The notes under the pieces: model-generated
The model's input: the letters and a program-made list of their open reading frames with translations, nothing else
Database searches by the model: none
What the model was told of the DNA's origin: nothing
From: Sulfuriferula sp. AH1
GTDB taxonomy: Bacteria; Pseudomonadota; Gammaproteobacteria; Burkholderiales; Sulfuriferulaceae
Assembly: GCF_002162035.1 (NCBI RefSeq)
Contig: NZ_CP021138.1
Location: 1,240,001 to 1,304,000 of the forward strand
Length of the DNA stretch: 64,000 bases
Direction of reading: 5' to 3'
Program-made: the position numbers and the translations under genes
In this document: positions 37,117 to 49,156 of the stretch, one piece after another
How the letters are laid out: each line of letters begins with the position of its first letter
How positions within the stretch are numbered: the stretch's first letter is position 1

Positions 37117-37285
37117 CTGCAAATCTCCTCAAAAGCGATTTGGTTAGTATTAAAAATAAGTCGCTAGTACGAACCTGTCCTGACTAGGTTGCGTAAACAT
37201 AACGATTTGAGTGGCTTGCGTCAAATGCTTTTATGTAAATTAGTAGCTTTTTACCATGGAAAATGCGTATGCGGTTTCCGATTAG

Positions 37286-38800
<1,515 letters not shown>

Positions 38801-38827
38801 CGGATTCCGATTTTTAAAACGATGACA

Positions 38828-38852
38828 CAGCAGGTTCGCCTGCTGTTTTTTT
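38828..38852 (+). terminator. Intrinsic terminator between guaB and guaA
   Basis: A 7-bp stem CAGCAGG / CCTGCTG with a TTCG loop and seven Ts. It should end or attenuate the guaB transcript before guaA, 20 nt upstream of the guaA start. Confidence 0.85.
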
Positions 38853-38872
38853 ATATAGTCTAGAGTTCAAAT

Positions 38873-40438
38873 ATGGCACATCAGAAAATACTGATTCTTG
38901 ATTTTGGTTCCCAGTACACCCAGTTGATCGCCCGCCGCGTGCGCGAAACCAACGTGTATTGCGAGTTGCATTCGTTTGATGTGAATGCTGAGTTTATACG
39001 TAACTTTAATCCGGCCGGAATCATTTTGTCCGGCGGCCCTGCATCGGTGACCGAAGACGAGACGCCGCGTGCGCCGCAGATTGTATTCGAGCTGGGCGTG
39101 CCGGTTTTAGGGATTTGCTACGGCATGCAAACCATGGCAGCACAGCTTGGCGGCGCGGTGGAAAACGCGCTGCATCGCGAATTCGGTTATGCGCAATTGC
39201 GCGCGCATGGTCATTCTGCGTTGTTGCGCGAAATTCAGGATCAGGTTAATGAACAAGGCCATGGCATGCTGGATGTATGGATGAGTCATGGCGACAAAGT
39301 GACGGTATTGCCGGATGGTTTCAAAATTATCGCCAGCAATGCCTCAACGCCGATTGCCGGCATGGCCGATGAGGCGCGGCGGTTCTATGGATTGCAGTTC
39401 CATCCGGAAGTGACCCACAGCTTGCAGGGCAAGGCGATCATCGCGCGTTTTGTGCACGAGATTTGTGGTGCAGGCGCGGATTGGACCATGCCCAATTACG
39501 TCGATGAGGCTGTCGCTCGAGTGCGTGCCGAAGTCGGTAACGACGAAGTAATTCTTGGCCTTTCTGGCGGTGTGGATTCCTCCGTCGTTGCGGCGTTGTT
39601 GCACAAGGCCATAGGTACCCAGCTGACTTGTGTATTCGTCGATAATGGTTTGTTGCGCCTGAATGAGGCCGAGCAGGTTATGTTGACCTTTGCCCGGAAT
39701 CTGGGGGTCAAGGTCATCCACGTGGATGCCAGCGCAGAGTTCATGAAGCACTTGGCCGGCGTGACCGATCCGGAACAGAAGCGCAAGATCATCGGACGCG
39801 AATTCGTTGAGGTTTTCCAGCGCGAATCGGCTAAATTGCCAAATGCCAAATGGCTGGCGCAAGGCACAATCTATCCGGATGTGATCGAGTCGGCGGGTGC
39901 CAAGACTAAAAAGGCGCACGCGATCAAGTCGCATCATAATGTCGGCGGTCTCCCGGATACTTTGCATCTGAAATTGCTGGAACCATTGCGCGAACTGTTC
40001 AAGGATGAAGTGCGCGAGCTGGGCGTAGCATTGGGATTGCCGCAGGATATGGTATATCGTCACCCCTTTCCCGGACCGGGTCTGGGAGTGCGAATACTCG
40101 GGGAAGTGAAGGCTGAATATGCCGATCTGTTGCGCCGCGCCGATGCGATTTTCATAGAAGAGTTGCGTGCGAGCGGCTGGTATGCGAAAACCTCGCAGGC
40201 GTTTGCGGTATTTTTGCCGGTTAAATCGGTAGGCGTGATGGGAGATGGCCGCACCTATGAATATGTCGTGGCTTTGCGTGCCATCCAGACGCAGGATTTC
40301 ATGACTGCACATTGGGCCGAATTGCCTTACAGCCTGCTGGGCAAGGTTTCCAATCGTATTATCAATGAGGTGCGTGGCATCAATCGCGTTGTCTACGATA
40401 TTTCAGGCAAGCCGCCAGCCACCATCGAGTGGGAATAA
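38873..40438 (+). CDS. guaA: GMP synthase (glutamine-hydrolysing)
   Basis: A 521-residue two-domain enzyme converting XMP to GMP. The class I glutaminase (about 5-200) has the nucleophile Cys in [15 protein letters not shown] and the His/Glu in [11 protein letters not shown]. The ATP-pyrophosphatase (~205-400) has the P-loop GLSGGVDSS, and the dimerisation domain ends in KPPATIEWE, the standard C-terminus. All catalytic motifs are intact. aroA follows 22 nt later. Confidence 0.97.
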   Translation: MAHQKILILDFGSQYTQLIARRVRETNVYCELHSFDVNAEFIRNFNPAGIILSGGPASVTEDETPRAPQIVFELGVPVLGICYGMQTMAAQLGGAVENALHREFGYAQLRAHGHSALLREIQDQVNEQGHGMLDVWMSHGDKVTVLPDGFKIIASNASTPIAGMADEARRFYGLQFHPEVTHSLQGKAIIARFVHEICGAGADWTMPNYVDEAVARVRAEVGNDEVILGLSGGVDSSVVAALLHKAIGTQLTCVFVDNGLLRLNEAEQVMLTFARNLGVKVIHVDASAEFMKHLAGVTDPEQKRKIIGREFVEVFQRESAKLPNAKWLAQGTIYPDVIESAGAKTKKAHAIKSHHNVGGLPDTLHLKLLEPLRELFKDEVRELGVALGLPQDMVYRHPFPGPGLGVRILGEVKAEYADLLRRADAIFIEELRASGWYAKTSQAFAVFLPVKSVGVMGDGRTYEYVVALRAIQTQDFMTAHWAELPYSLLGKVSNRIINEVRGINRVVYDISGKPPATIEWE

Positions 40439-40460
40439 TTAATTGAATCACCGGATAGTC

Positions 40461-41750
40461 ATGGAATTTCTCGATCTTCCTCCGCTGACCCAGGCGCACG
40501 GCACCGTGCAATTGCCAGGGTCGAAAAGCATCTCCAATCGTATTTTGCTGTTATCGGCATTGGCTGTCGGCACGACGCGCGTGAATCATCTGCTGGATTC
40601 GGACGACACCCGGGTGATGCTGGCCGCGTTAACCGAACTTGGCGTGCCTGTTACCCGGCTCGGCGACAGCCGGGACTATCGGATAATTGGGGTGGCGGGG
40701 CAATTCCCGCAACATTCGGCTGATTTGTTTCTGGGTAATGCCGGCACGGCTTTTCGTTCTCTGACTGCCGCGCTGGCCTTGTTACATGGCGACTACAAAT
40801 TGTCGGGCGTGGCACGCATGCATGAACGGCCGATCGGCGATCTGGTGGATGCGTTACGCCAGCTGGGCGCACAGATCGCCTATCTGGGAGAGGAGGGTTT
40901 CCCGCCTTTGAAAATTTTACCGTCGGTGTTGAATGAGCATGCCGAAGTAACGGTGCGCGGCAATGTCTCCAGTCAGTTTCTGACAGGGTTGCTGTTGGCG
41001 GCGCCATTGACCGGCCGTGCTGTGTCGATACGCGTCGAAGGGGAATTGATCTCCAAGCCTTATGTCGAGATCACATTGAACCTGATGCGCCGTTTCGGTG
41101 TAACCGTGAGCAGGGATGGCTGGGAAAGATTTGAAATTGCAGGGGGACAGGTTTATCAAAGTCCGGGGAGTGTCGAAGTTGAAGGTGATGCATCGTCGGC
41201 GTCCTATTTTCTGGCTGCTGGCGCCATAGGCGGTGGCCCGGTACGTGTGGAAGGTGTCGGCCGCACCAGCATACAGGGTGATGTGCGTTTTGCCGAAGCC
41301 CTGGAGCAAATGGGTGCAAATATCGTTTACGAAGACAATGCCATAATCGCTTCTGCCGGTTCGGGCTTGCGCGGTATCGATGCGGATTTTAATCATATTC
41401 CCGATGCCGCGATGACGATTGCTGTTGTGGCATTGTTCGCCGAAGGTCGGACTACCCTGCGCAATATTGCAAGCTGGCGTGTGAAGGAAACCGATCGTAT
41501 TCATGCCATGGCAACCGAGCTGCGTAAAGTCGGGGCAGTGATTGAGGAAGGTGCCGACTACTTGCGTATTACGCCTCCTGCGCAGTTACATGCGGCGACG
41601 ATTGATACTTATGACGATCATCGCATGGCGATGTGCTTTTCATTGGTGGCATTGGGTGGCGTGATGGTGCGTATCAATGATCCTCAATGCGTGAATAAGA
41701 CCTTTCCCGATTATTTTGCTGCGTTCGCTGCAATTACGCAGCCCACCTAG
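40461..41750 (+). CDS. aroA: 3-Phosphoshikimate 1-carboxyvinyltransferase (EPSP synthase)
   Basis: A 429-residue EPSP synthase of the shikimate pathway. The N-terminal [18 protein letters not shown] and the [19 protein letters not shown] loop (phosphoenolpyruvate site, with T/R contacts) are intact, and RVKETDRI comes later. The gene starts at the ATG at 40461 (MEFLDLPPL); a TTG six codons earlier is possible. The Ala at the position after GNAG is a common class I-type variant. It stands in guaA-aroA-cmk-rpsA, a common proteobacterial order for the last three genes. Confidence 0.96.
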   Translation: MEFLDLPPLTQAHGTVQLPGSKSISNRILLLSALAVGTTRVNHLLDSDDTRVMLAALTELGVPVTRLGDSRDYRIIGVAGQFPQHSADLFLGNAGTAFRSLTAALALLHGDYKLSGVARMHERPIGDLVDALRQLGAQIAYLGEEGFPPLKILPSVLNEHAEVTVRGNVSSQFLTGLLLAAPLTGRAVSIRVEGELISKPYVEITLNLMRRFGVTVSRDGWERFEIAGGQVYQSPGSVEVEGDASSASYFLAAGAIGGGPVRVEGVGRTSIQGDVRFAEALEQMGANIVYEDNAIIASAGSGLRGIDADFNHIPDAAMTIAVVALFAEGRTTLRNIASWRVKETDRIHAMATELRKVGAVIEEGADYLRITPPAQLHAATIDTYDDHRMAMCFSLVALGGVMVRINDPQCVNKTFPDYFAAFAAITQPT

Positions 41751-41758
41751 GAATACAG

Positions 41759-42442
41759 ATGCATAGCGATATTCCCGTTATTGCGATCGATGGCCCTTCC
41801 GCTTCGGGCAAGGGGACGGTAGCCGCGTTGGTGGCCAAAGCGCTTGGTTTTCATTATCTGGATAGCGGTGCGCTGTATCGGCTTACCGCACTGGCGGCGC
41901 AGCGCAGCGGTGTGGCATGGGATGACGAAGCGGCATTGGCCGAGCTTGCATTGCATCTGGATGTGCGCTTCGTGGAAGGCGAGATTTACTTGCAGAATGT
42001 GTGCGTCAGTGACGAAGTGCGCACTGAAAATTGCGGTATTGGCGCATCCAGAGTCGCTGCATTGCCTGTCGTGCGTACGGCATTGCTGGCACGCCAGCAT
42101 GCTTTCAGGCAAGCGCCGGGCTTGGTGGCAGATGGGCGGGATATGGGCTCGGTGGTGTTTCCGGACGCAGTACTCAAGGTGTTTTTAACGGCTACCGCAG
42201 AAGAGCGTGCGCAAAGACGCTATAAGCAGTTGATGGAAAAAGGAATTAGTGCTAACCTTATAAACTTGCTGGATGATTTGCGTGAGCGTGATGCGCGAGA
42301 TAGTGCGCGTGCGGTGGCGCCATTAAAGCAAGAAAAGGATGCTGTTTTATTGGATACGACGCAAATAGGCATTAATGATGCAGTCGATTTTGTGTTGAAA
42401 AACTTTAAGTTAGCGAGTGGTGCTCAAGTTGAATCTAACTGA
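41759..42442 (+). CDS. cmk: Cytidylate kinase
   Basis: A 227-residue (d)CMP kinase. The P-loop GPSASGKGT near residue 13, [10 protein letters not shown] (CMP binding) and [20 protein letters not shown] are diagnostic. It catalyses CMP + ATP to CDP. It lies 8 nt after aroA, with rpsA 52 nt downstream, the classic aroA-cmk-rpsA cluster. A weak 6-bp hairpin (TCCGCA/TGCGGA, 42459-42473) lies between cmk and rpsA, possibly an attenuator. Confidence 0.95.
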   Translation: MHSDIPVIAIDGPSASGKGTVAALVAKALGFHYLDSGALYRLTALAAQRSGVAWDDEAALAELALHLDVRFVEGEIYLQNVCVSDEVRTENCGIGASRVAALPVVRTALLARQHAFRQAPGLVADGRDMGSVVFPDAVLKVFLTATAEERAQRRYKQLMEKGISANLINLLDDLRERDARDSARAVAPLKQEKDAVLLDTTQIGINDAVDFVLKNFKLASGAQVESN

Positions 42443-42494
42443 GCTTTTTTAAATTAACTCCGCATTTTGCGGATATTTTGGGTCATTTTTTTAC

Positions 42495-44213
42495 ATGTCT
42501 ACTGTTTCCTCCTCTACCGAATCCAATATGGAAAGTTTTGCCGCTCTGTTTGAAGAGAGTTTAACTCGTCAAGAATTGCGTGCAGGTGAAGTTATTACCG
42601 CCGAAGTTGTTGGAATCGACGATAATTTTGTTACCGTTAATGCTGGTCTGAAATCAGAAAGTCTGATTGCCATCGAAGAATTTCGCACTGATCGCGGCGA
42701 ACTTGAAGTTAAAATCGGTGATTTTGTCAGCGTAGCAATTGAAATGCTCGAAGATGGCTATGGCGCAACCAAGCTGTCACGCGACAAGGCCAAGCGTTTG
42801 GCGGCATGGATTAGTCTGGAAAAATCCATGGAAGAAGGCGAAATCATTACCGGTATGGTTAATGGTAAAGTCAAGGGCGGTTTGACGGTAATGGTAAATG
42901 GCATTCGCGCTTTCCTGCCAGGCTCACTGGTGGATACTCGCCCAGTTAAAGACACCACTCCATACGAAAACAAAGAAATGGAATTCAAGGTTATTAAGCT
43001 TGACCGCAAGCGTAATAACGTCGTTGTATCGCGTCGTGCGGTACTGGAAGCTACCATGGGTGCCGATCGTGACGCGCTGATGGCCAACCTCAAGGAAGGT
43101 GCCGTTGTTAAAGGCGTGGTTAAAAATATTACTGATTATGGCGCTTTCGTTGATCTGGGCGGCATTGACGGTTTGCTGCACATTACCGATATGGCATGGC
43201 GTCGTGTCAAGCATCCTTCAGAAGTGGTGCAGGTTGGCGATGAAGTCGAAGCCAAGATCCTTAAATTCGACCAGGAGAAGAATCGTGTTTCCCTGGGTAT
43301 CAAACAATTGGGCGACGATCCTTGGAGCGGTTTGGCACGTCGTTACCCAGCGGGTACCCGTATGTTCGGCAAGGTAGCTAATCTGACCGATTACGGCGCA
43401 TTCGTGGAAATCGAAACCGGTATCGAAGGTTTGGTTCACGTTTCGGAAATGGATTGGACCAACAAGAACGTTCATCCATCCAAAGTGGTTCAGCTTGGTG
43501 ATGAAGTCGAAGTCATGGTATTGGAAATCGATGAGGAGCGCCGTCGTATCTCTCTGGGCATGAAACAGTGCAAGTCCAACCCATGGGAAGATTTCGAACT
43601 CAGCCACAAGAAGGGCGACAAAGTCAGCGGTCAGATCAAGTCCATCACTGACTTCGGCGTATTCATCGGTTTGCCTGGTGGTATCGATGGTCTGGTTCAT
43701 CTATCCGACCTGTCATGGAGCCAACCTGGCGAAGAAGCTGTGCGTAACTTCAAGAAGGGTGACGAAGTTCAAGCCGTGGTATTGGCGATCGATGTCGAAC
43801 GTGAGCGTATTTCCTTGGGTATCAAGCAGATCGAAGGCGACCCGGTCAACAGCTTCGTTTCCAGCTTCGATAAAGGCAGCATCGTCAAAGGTACTGTCAA
43901 GTCACTGGATGCCAAAGGTGCTGTGATTCAATTGGGTGATGACGTAGAAGGTTACTTGCGTGCTTCCGAATTCTCGCGTGATCGCGTTGAAGATATCCGC
44001 AACCATCTCAAAGAAGGTGACGAAGTCGAAGCGATGATCATCAATGTGGATCGCAAGAGCCGTAGCATCAATTTGTCCATCAAGGCAAAAGACGCTGCTG
44101 AGCAAACCGAAGCAATGCAAAAAATGGCGGGTGACCAATCAGCAAACACCGGCACTACTAATCTCGGCGCGTTGCTCAAGGCTAAACTTGACAACAAAAA
44201 CGCTGAATCCTGA
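42495..44213 (+). CDS. rpsA: 30S ribosomal protein bS1
   Basis: A 572-residue S1 protein with six S1-type OB-fold repeats. Repeats 3 and 4 are clearest ([20 protein letters not shown] and [20 protein letters not shown]). It unfolds and docks mRNA leaders on the 30S subunit. Length is slightly above the 557 residues of E. coli because of a longer N-terminal Ser/Thr-rich stretch ([20 protein letters not shown]). In E. coli the protein represses its own mRNA; no regulatory fold could be confirmed here. Confidence 0.97.
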   Translation: MSTVSSSTESNMESFAALFEESLTRQELRAGEVITAEVVGIDDNFVTVNAGLKSESLIAIEEFRTDRGELEVKIGDFVSVAIEMLEDGYGATKLSRDKAKRLAAWISLEKSMEEGEIITGMVNGKVKGGLTVMVNGIRAFLPGSLVDTRPVKDTTPYENKEMEFKVIKLDRKRNNVVVSRRAVLEATMGADRDALMANLKEGAVVKGVVKNITDYGAFVDLGGIDGLLHITDMAWRRVKHPSEVVQVGDEVEAKILKFDQEKNRVSLGIKQLGDDPWSGLARRYPAGTRMFGKVANLTDYGAFVEIETGIEGLVHVSEMDWTNKNVHPSKVVQLGDEVEVMVLEIDEERRRISLGMKQCKSNPWEDFELSHKKGDKVSGQIKSITDFGVFIGLPGGIDGLVHLSDLSWSQPGEEAVRNFKKGDEVQAVVLAIDVERERISLGIKQIEGDPVNSFVSSFDKGSIVKGTVKSLDAKGAVIQLGDDVEGYLRASEFSRDRVEDIRNHLKEGDEVEAMIINVDRKSRSINLSIKAKDAAEQTEAMQKMAGDQSANTGTTNLGALLKAKLDNKNAES

Positions 44214-44224
44214 AAGGTAGTGTC

Positions 44225-44512
44225 ATGACCAAATCGGAGTTGATTGCGCAGTTGGCTGCACGCCATCCCCAGTTGGTCGCGACAGATGCGGAAATGGCAG
44301 TTAAAACTATTTTAGATGCCGTTTCCAAAAGTCTGGCTACTGGTGAACGGGTGGAAATTCGTGGTTTTGGCAGTTTTAGCCTGAACTATCGCCCGCCACG
44401 TTTAGGGCGTAATCCTAAAACCGGTGAGAAAGTGGAAGTGCCTGAAAAATACGTTCCACATTTCAAAGCAGGTAAAGAATTGCGTGAACGTGTGGATTAT
44501 CCGGCTAGCTGA
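44225..44512 (+). CDS. ihfB: Integration host factor subunit beta
   Basis: A 95-residue HU/IHF family protein starting [19 protein letters not shown]. The DNA-bending arm region [20 protein letters not shown] with the intercalating Pro is intact. With IhfA it bends DNA strongly, and is commonly needed at sigma-54 promoters, two of which are predicted later in this window. It lies 11 nt after rpsA, as usual. A strong terminator follows. Confidence 0.96.
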   Translation: MTKSELIAQLAARHPQLVATDAEMAVKTILDAVSKSLATGERVEIRGFGSFSLNYRPPRLGRNPKTGEKVEVPEKYVPHFKAGKELRERVDYPAS

Positions 44513-44533
44513 TTATAGTTGCTGGTGCATCAG

Positions 44534-44569
44534 AAAAGCGGCATATCGTTTAGATATGCCGCTTTTTTT
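44534..44569 (+). terminator. Intrinsic terminator after ihfB
   Basis: A 14-bp perfect stem (AAAAGCGGCATATC with GATATGCCGCTTTT), 5-base loop and trailing Ts. It ends the guaA/aroA-cmk-rpsA-ihfB run of genes. Confidence 0.9.
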
Positions 44570-44718
44570 ATATTAAGGCAGCTAACGCAGTTGTGATTTG
44601 TCTGTTAAATGCAAACTTGCAGGTGAATGTCGTTTAAAAGCCACTCTTGCTATGGTGCCGGCGGCTGAATTGATCTTTTTAGGGTAAAATTAAATTATTC
44701 TGGTGTGATTTGGTCACT

Positions 44719-44982
44719 ATGCGTTATTTGAGCGGATTGTTAAAAGTCGTCTTGTTCTTCTTCTTGCTCGGCTTTGCCGTAAAAAATAGCGAGCTGGTGA
44801 CCTTGCGTTATTATTTCGGCTACCAATGGCAATTGCCGTTGGTGCTGATTATTCTGATTTTTTTGGCACTCGGTGCTGCATTGGGAGTTGCTGCCTGTTT
44901 GGGCTATTTGTTTCGCCAGCGCCGGGAGTTGAATCGATTGCGGCAGGCGCTATCTGTATCCAAGACCACACTGAGTGAATGA
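44719..44982 (+). CDS. lapA: LapA family (DUF1049) inner-membrane protein
   Basis: An 87-residue protein with two TM helices (about residues 4-22 and 40-63) separated by the short NSELVTLRYYFGYQWQLP loop typical of LapA/YciS, then a cytosolic tail. It partners LapB in control of lipopolysaccharide synthesis. The ATG at 44719 is chosen over an earlier TTG. lapB follows 33 nt downstream, as is conserved. Confidence 0.9.
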   Translation: MRYLSGLLKVVLFFFLLGFAVKNSELVTLRYYFGYQWQLPLVLIILIFLALGAALGVAACLGYLFRQRRELNRLRQALSVSKTTLSE

Positions 44983-45015
44983 GAGGGTGCGTGATTAGTT
45001 ACGCATAAACACAAG

Positions 45016-46176
45016 ATGGAATTTGAATTGTGGTGGTTATTGGCTCTGCCCTTGTTCTTTGGATTGGGCTGGCTGGCGGCGCGGGTTGATATCCGCCATG
45101 TCATGACAGAGTCGCGCAGCGTGCCAGCGTCCTATTTCAAGGGGCTGAATTATTTACTGAATGAACAGCCTGATAAAGCCATCGAAGCATTTATCGAAGT
45201 GGTCAAGGTCGATAGCGATACGGTGGATTTGCACTTCGCTTTAGGTGGTCTTTTTCGCAAGCGTGGCGAAGTCGAACGCGCTATTCGCATGCATCAGAAT
45301 CTGGTGGCACGAGAAGATTTGTCGGCTGAGCGCCAATTGAAAGCGTTGTCCGAACTGGGGCAGGATTATCTGAAGGCAGGTCTGCTGGATCGTGCAGAAG
45401 AGATCTTTGATCGTTTGCAGACAAGCGATGCAGCCGGCCAGGCGCGGCAATTTCTGCTGGAAATATATGTGCAGGAAAAAGACTGGGAAAAAGCGGTGGC
45501 TGCAGCGCGTGAATTATCCAGGATTTGTAATCAGCCTTATCATGTAGAAATTGCGCATTTCTTATGCGAGCTTGCCAATCATGCTTATTTGCACGGGCAG
45601 ATCGATGTTGCCCGGACGCATTTGAGCGACGCGCTGAAGGCGAATCGTGATTGCGTGCGTGCCAACGCATTGCTCGGCGATATTGAAGCCTCGCTCGGTA
45701 ATCATGCGCAGGCGATCGCTGCCTGGCGACGTATTGAATCGCAAAGCATCGCCCATCTGGCGCTGGTTACCGAACGCATCATGGCCAGTTACCGTGAGCT
45801 TGGCCGCGAAGCGGAAGGCGTGGTCTACCTGCGCAGCGCCTTGGCACGCCAGCCTTCGTACGAACTGTTTAATACCGTATTTGCAGGAACGCTCAAATTA
45901 TCCGGTGCCGCTGCGGCTCATCAGCTGGCTCGTGAAACATTGCAAAGCAACCCGAGCATGCGTGGGCTGGATCGCCTGCTGGAAGCCGAATTATTGACTG
46001 CACCGGCCGAACGCCAGTCTGATCTGCAGTTGATGAAAAGCATCGTGCAACGATACAGCCAGCGTCAGTCCATGTATCAGTGCGAGCACTGCGGCTTCAA
46101 GGCACGCAGCTTTTTCTGGCATTGCCCGGCGTGTAGTCATTGGGACAGTTTCCCGCCCCAGCAAAAAGAAGAATAA
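45016..46176 (+). CDS. lapB: Lipopolysaccharide assembly protein LapB
   Basis: A 386-residue protein with an N-terminal TM anchor (about 5-22), cytosolic TPR repeats (~38-350) and a C-terminal rubredoxin-type zinc module (C-x2-C in [10 protein letters not shown] and C-x2-C in HCPACSHWD). LapB/YciM delivers LpxC to FtsH and so sets LPS amount. It is in its usual order behind lapA and before pyrF. All four metal Cys are present. Confidence 0.94.
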   Translation: MEFELWWLLALPLFFGLGWLAARVDIRHVMTESRSVPASYFKGLNYLLNEQPDKAIEAFIEVVKVDSDTVDLHFALGGLFRKRGEVERAIRMHQNLVAREDLSAERQLKALSELGQDYLKAGLLDRAEEIFDRLQTSDAAGQARQFLLEIYVQEKDWEKAVAAARELSRICNQPYHVEIAHFLCELANHAYLHGQIDVARTHLSDALKANRDCVRANALLGDIEASLGNHAQAIAAWRRIESQSIAHLALVTERIMASYRELGREAEGVVYLRSALARQPSYELFNTVFAGTLKLSGAAAAHQLARETLQSNPSMRGLDRLLEAELLTAPAERQSDLQLMKSIVQRYSQRQSMYQCEHCGFKARSFFWHCPACSHWDSFPPQQKEE

Positions 46177-46181
46177 TCGAA

Positions 46182-46892
46182 ATGATGAAAACTACTCCAA
46201 TTATCGTTGCGCTGGATTACCCTGACGAGCGCAGCGCCATGGCACTGGTTCGGCAGCTTGACCCAAGCCTGTGCCGGCTCAAGGTGGGCAAACAGTTATT
46301 TACTGCAGCCGGCCCTCGCTGGGTAGAACAGCTGGTCAAGCTCGGCTTTCCGGTTTTTCTGGATTTGAAATTTCATGACATTCCCACGACAGTCGGTCTG
46401 GCGTGCAAGGCCGCCGCCGATCTGGGCGTATGGATGATGAACGTGCATGCATTGGGCGGCGGTGCCATGCTGCGGGCGGCGCGCGAAGGGCTGGGCGATG
46501 TAGCTGACCGACCGCTCCTGATTGCCGTCACCCTGCTGACCAGCATGGGAGAAACGGAGATGCATGAAATTGGCCTGAACGGCACGCCTCAGGAAGCGGT
46601 GCTACGCCTGGGGCGTCTTACCCAGGCCAGTGGGCTCGACGGCGTAGTCTGTTCAGCCCAGGAGGCAACTATGCTCAAACGTGAACTGGGTGCACAATTT
46701 AATCTGGTCACGCCAGGGATACGCCCTGCCAGCGCAGCTTTGGGCGACCAGCAACGGGTGATGACGCCTATGGCAGCACTCGCTGCAGGAGCGGATTATC
46801 TGGTAATCGGGCGACCTATTACGCATGCGCCGAACCCATTGCAGGCATTGTTAGCGATTCATCAAGAGATTACACAAGGAAAAACAGCATGA
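46182..46892 (+). CDS. pyrF: Orotidine 5'-phosphate decarboxylase
   Basis: A 236-residue TIM-barrel enzyme, the last step of UMP synthesis. The D-x-K-x-x-D active-site motif is [12 protein letters not shown], and the phosphate loop is [14 protein letters not shown]. Two ATGs lie in tandem (46182, 46185); both follow the lapB stop by a few bases. The stop overlaps the ugd ATG (ATGA). Length and motifs are normal. Confidence 0.96.
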   Translation: MMKTTPIIVALDYPDERSAMALVRQLDPSLCRLKVGKQLFTAAGPRWVEQLVKLGFPVFLDLKFHDIPTTVGLACKAAADLGVWMMNVHALGGGAMLRAAREGLGDVADRPLLIAVTLLTSMGETEMHEIGLNGTPQEAVLRLGRLTQASGLDGVVCSAQEATMLKRELGAQFNLVTPGIRPASAALGDQQRVMTPMAALAAGADYLVIGRPITHAPNPLQALLAIHQEITQGKTA

Positions 46893-47218
46893 AAATTACC
46901 GTGATTGGTACAGGGTATGTAGGGTTGGTCAGTGGCGCCTGTTTGGCTGAGGTAGGGAATAATGTGTTGTGCCTGGATGTGGATGCCAAGAAAATCGCCA
47001 TTTTGAATCAGGGTGGTATCCCTATCTATGAACCTGGTCTGGAAGATATGGTCAAGCGTAACGTGGCCGAAGGCCGTCTGCAGTTTACGACGGATGTTGA
47101 ACTTGCCGCTCAGCATGGACTGATTCAGTTTATTGCCGTGGGTACGCCCCGGATGAAGATGGCTCGGCGGATTTGCAATATGTCGTGTCAGCTGCGCGCA
47201 ATATCGGCAAGCATATGA
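46889..47218 (+). CDS. ugd: UDP-glucose 6-dehydrogenase, N-terminal part (frameshifted)
   Basis: The N-terminal Rossmann part ([32 protein letters not shown]) of UDP-glucose dehydrogenase, which makes UDP-glucuronate for surface polysaccharides. After IQFIAVGTP the frame is wrong. At GGTACGCCCCGGATGAAGAT, one extra base in the C run (47147-47150) would give [15 protein letters not shown], the family consensus. The residues after about 47150 in this frame are thus read-through. The ATG overlaps the pyrF stop. Confidence 0.88.
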   Translation: MKITVIGTGYVGLVSGACLAEVGNNVLCLDVDAKKIAILNQGGIPIYEPGLEDMVKRNVAEGRLQFTTDVELAAQHGLIQFIAVGTPRMKMARRICNMSCQLRAISASI

Positions 47219-48210
47219 CCGAATACAAGCTGGTAGTGGACAAATCGACCGTACCGGTCGGAACGGCGGACAGGGTGCGCGCAGCATTGCAGGAAGAACT
47301 GGATAGCCGTGGTGTGTCGCTGGAGTTTAGCGTAGCCTCCAATCCCGAGTTTCTGAAGGAAGGTGCTGCAGTCGATGATTTCATGCGTCCCGACCGGATT
47401 ATTGTGGGCACTGACGACGAACGTGCGACCAACCTGATGCGTAAATTGTATGCGCCGTTTCAGCGTAACCACGACCGTCTGATCAGTATGGATGTGCGTT
47501 CAGCCGAATTAACGAAGTATGCAGCCAATGCCATGCTGGCGACGCGTATCTCATTCATGAACGAATTGGCCAATCTCGCAGAGAAGCTCGGCGCAGATAT
47601 CGAGCACGTGCGTCAGGGAATAGGTTCCGACGAACGCATTGGCTATCATTTCCTGTACCCGGGGTGTGGTTACGGTGGTTCCTGTTTCCCCAAAGACGTG
47701 CAGGCACTCCGCCGCACTGCTGCAGAGAATGGCGTGCCGATGCGCGTTATCGATGCAGTGGAAACAGCGAATGAGGCACAAAAGCATTTGCTGCTGTCCA
47801 AAATCATTGCGCGTTTCGGCACTAATCTGAAAGGGATGCGTTTTGCGTTATGGGGATTGGCTTTCAAGCCGAATACCGATGATATGCGCGAGGCATCAAG
47901 CCGGGTGCTGATGGAGGGTTTATGGGAACATGGAGCGCATGTACAGGCTTTCGATCCTGCTGCCGAACATGAAACCCATCGTATTTATGGTGATCACCCG
48001 CAACTCACATTGGTAGAGAATCCGGAAGCTGCGTTGGCAAATGCGGACGTTCTGGTCATTGTGACCGAATGGAAAGTATTCCGCAGTCCGGATTTCGGTG
48101 TGATCAAGGCCGCGTTAAAGTATCCCGTGATTTTTGACGGGCGTAATTTGTATGAGCCGACACAAATGCGGGAATTGGGTTTCGAGTATTTTGCCATCGG
48201 GCGTAAATGA
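47173..48210 (+). CDS. ugd: UDP-glucose 6-dehydrogenase, C-terminal part (frameshifted)
   Basis: Continues the preceding frame. The true continuation begins near 47149 ([19 protein letters not shown]), so the TTG start listed here is probably artificial. It holds the catalytic Cys in [13 protein letters not shown], the substrate-binding region ([18 protein letters not shown]) and the third domain ([18 protein letters not shown]). The joined protein would be about 440 residues, normal for Ugd. Its stop overlaps the heptose kinase ATG. Everything except the single base in the C run looks functional. Confidence 0.88.
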   Translation: MQYVVSAARNIGKHMTEYKLVVDKSTVPVGTADRVRAALQEELDSRGVSLEFSVASNPEFLKEGAAVDDFMRPDRIIVGTDDERATNLMRKLYAPFQRNHDRLISMDVRSAELTKYAANAMLATRISFMNELANLAEKLGADIEHVRQGIGSDERIGYHFLYPGCGYGGSCFPKDVQALRRTAAENGVPMRVIDAVETANEAQKHLLLSKIIARFGTNLKGMRFALWGLAFKPNTDDMREASSRVLMEGLWEHGAHVQAFDPAAEHETHRIYGDHPQLTLVENPEAALANADVLVIVTEWKVFRSPDFGVIKAALKYPVIFDGRNLYEPTQMRELGFEYFAIGRK

Positions 48211-49154
48211 ACAAAGATCACATTTCCAATAGCAGCGGTATCGCCGACGCCCGTATCCTGGTGGTAGGCGACGTCATGCTGGATCGCTACTGGTTTGGCG
48301 ATGTGGCTCGCATTTCGCCGGAAGCACCAGTGCCGGTTGTCAAAATCAACCGCCAGGAAGAGCGACTTGGCGGGGCCGCCAACGTTGCGCGCAATGCGGC
48401 TGCATTGGGGGCGACTACGGCATTGTTGTCAGTCGTGGGCGCAGACGAGGCCGGCAGTACCATACATCGCCTTTTGACAGAGGCGGCGATCGATGCACAT
48501 CTGCACGAAGACGCCATTCTGGACACCATCATCAAGCTGCGGGTAATCGGCCGGCAACAACAGCTGCTGCGCATCGATTTCGAAACGCCTCCCAGCCAGA
48601 ATGTGCTGGCAGACAAACTGGCGCGCTTTCATACACTGTTACCCGACTGCGATCTGGTGATCTTGTCGGATTACGGCAAAGGCGGGTTGGCGCATATCGA
48701 ATCCATGATAGCGGCGGCGAATGCGCTGAATATCCCCGTGCTGGTGGACCCCAAGGGGGATGATTACGCGCGTTATCGCCATGCTACCGTGCTCACTCCG
48801 AATCTGAGTGAATTTCGTGTGGTTGCAGGCAGCTGGCAAGGCGAGGAAGAATTCCGCAACAAAGCCGAAGCATTGCGGCAAAGCCTCGATTTGAGCGCGT
48901 TATTGGTAACTCGCAGCGAGGCCGGCATGACTCTGTTCAGCGGAGCTGGCGTATCGCATCAGCCCACCGTTGCACGCGAAGTGTTTGATGTGAGCGGGGC
49001 GGGTGATACCGTAATCGCGACGCTTGGCGTCATGCTGGCGGCTGGTAAGAGTCTGGATGATGCCGTGGCATTGGCGAACCGCGCCGCCGGAATCGTCGTC
49101 GCAAAACTGGGCACGGCAGTGGTTTTCCCGGAAGAGTTATGGGGTGAGTCATAA
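48207..49154 (+). CDS. hldE: D-glycero-beta-D-manno-heptose-7-phosphate kinase
   Basis: A 315-residue PfkB/ribokinase-family kinase corresponding to the HldE N-terminal domain alone (RfaE1/HldA). [15 protein letters not shown] and [17 protein letters not shown] mark the substrate part, and [20 protein letters not shown] holds the catalytic Asp near the C-terminus. It makes the heptose-1,7-bisphosphate precursor of LPS inner core. The cytidylyltransferase half is absent, as is normal in betaproteobacteria, where it is a separate gene. It overlaps ugd by ATGA and precedes the cyclase by 2 nt. Confidence 0.92.
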   Translation: MNKDHISNSSGIADARILVVGDVMLDRYWFGDVARISPEAPVPVVKINRQEERLGGAANVARNAAALGATTALLSVVGADEAGSTIHRLLTEAAIDAHLHEDAILDTIIKLRVIGRQQQLLRIDFETPPSQNVLADKLARFHTLLPDCDLVILSDYGKGGLAHIESMIAAANALNIPVLVDPKGDDYARYRHATVLTPNLSEFRVVAGSWQGEEEFRNKAEALRQSLDLSALLVTRSEAGMTLFSGAGVSHQPTVAREVFDVSGAGDTVIATLGVMLAAGKSLDDAVALANRAAGIVVAKLGTAVVFPEELWGES

Positions 49155-49156
49155 CC

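Noticed and set aside
39344-40312. 322-codon minus-strand ORF
   Set aside because: Lies wholly inside guaA on the opposite strand; Arg/His/Ile-rich composition typical of a shadow frame.
43082-43900. Repeated sequence blocks in rpsA as a DNA repeat
   Set aside because: These are the homologous S1 domains of ribosomal protein S1, not a mobile or recent repeat.
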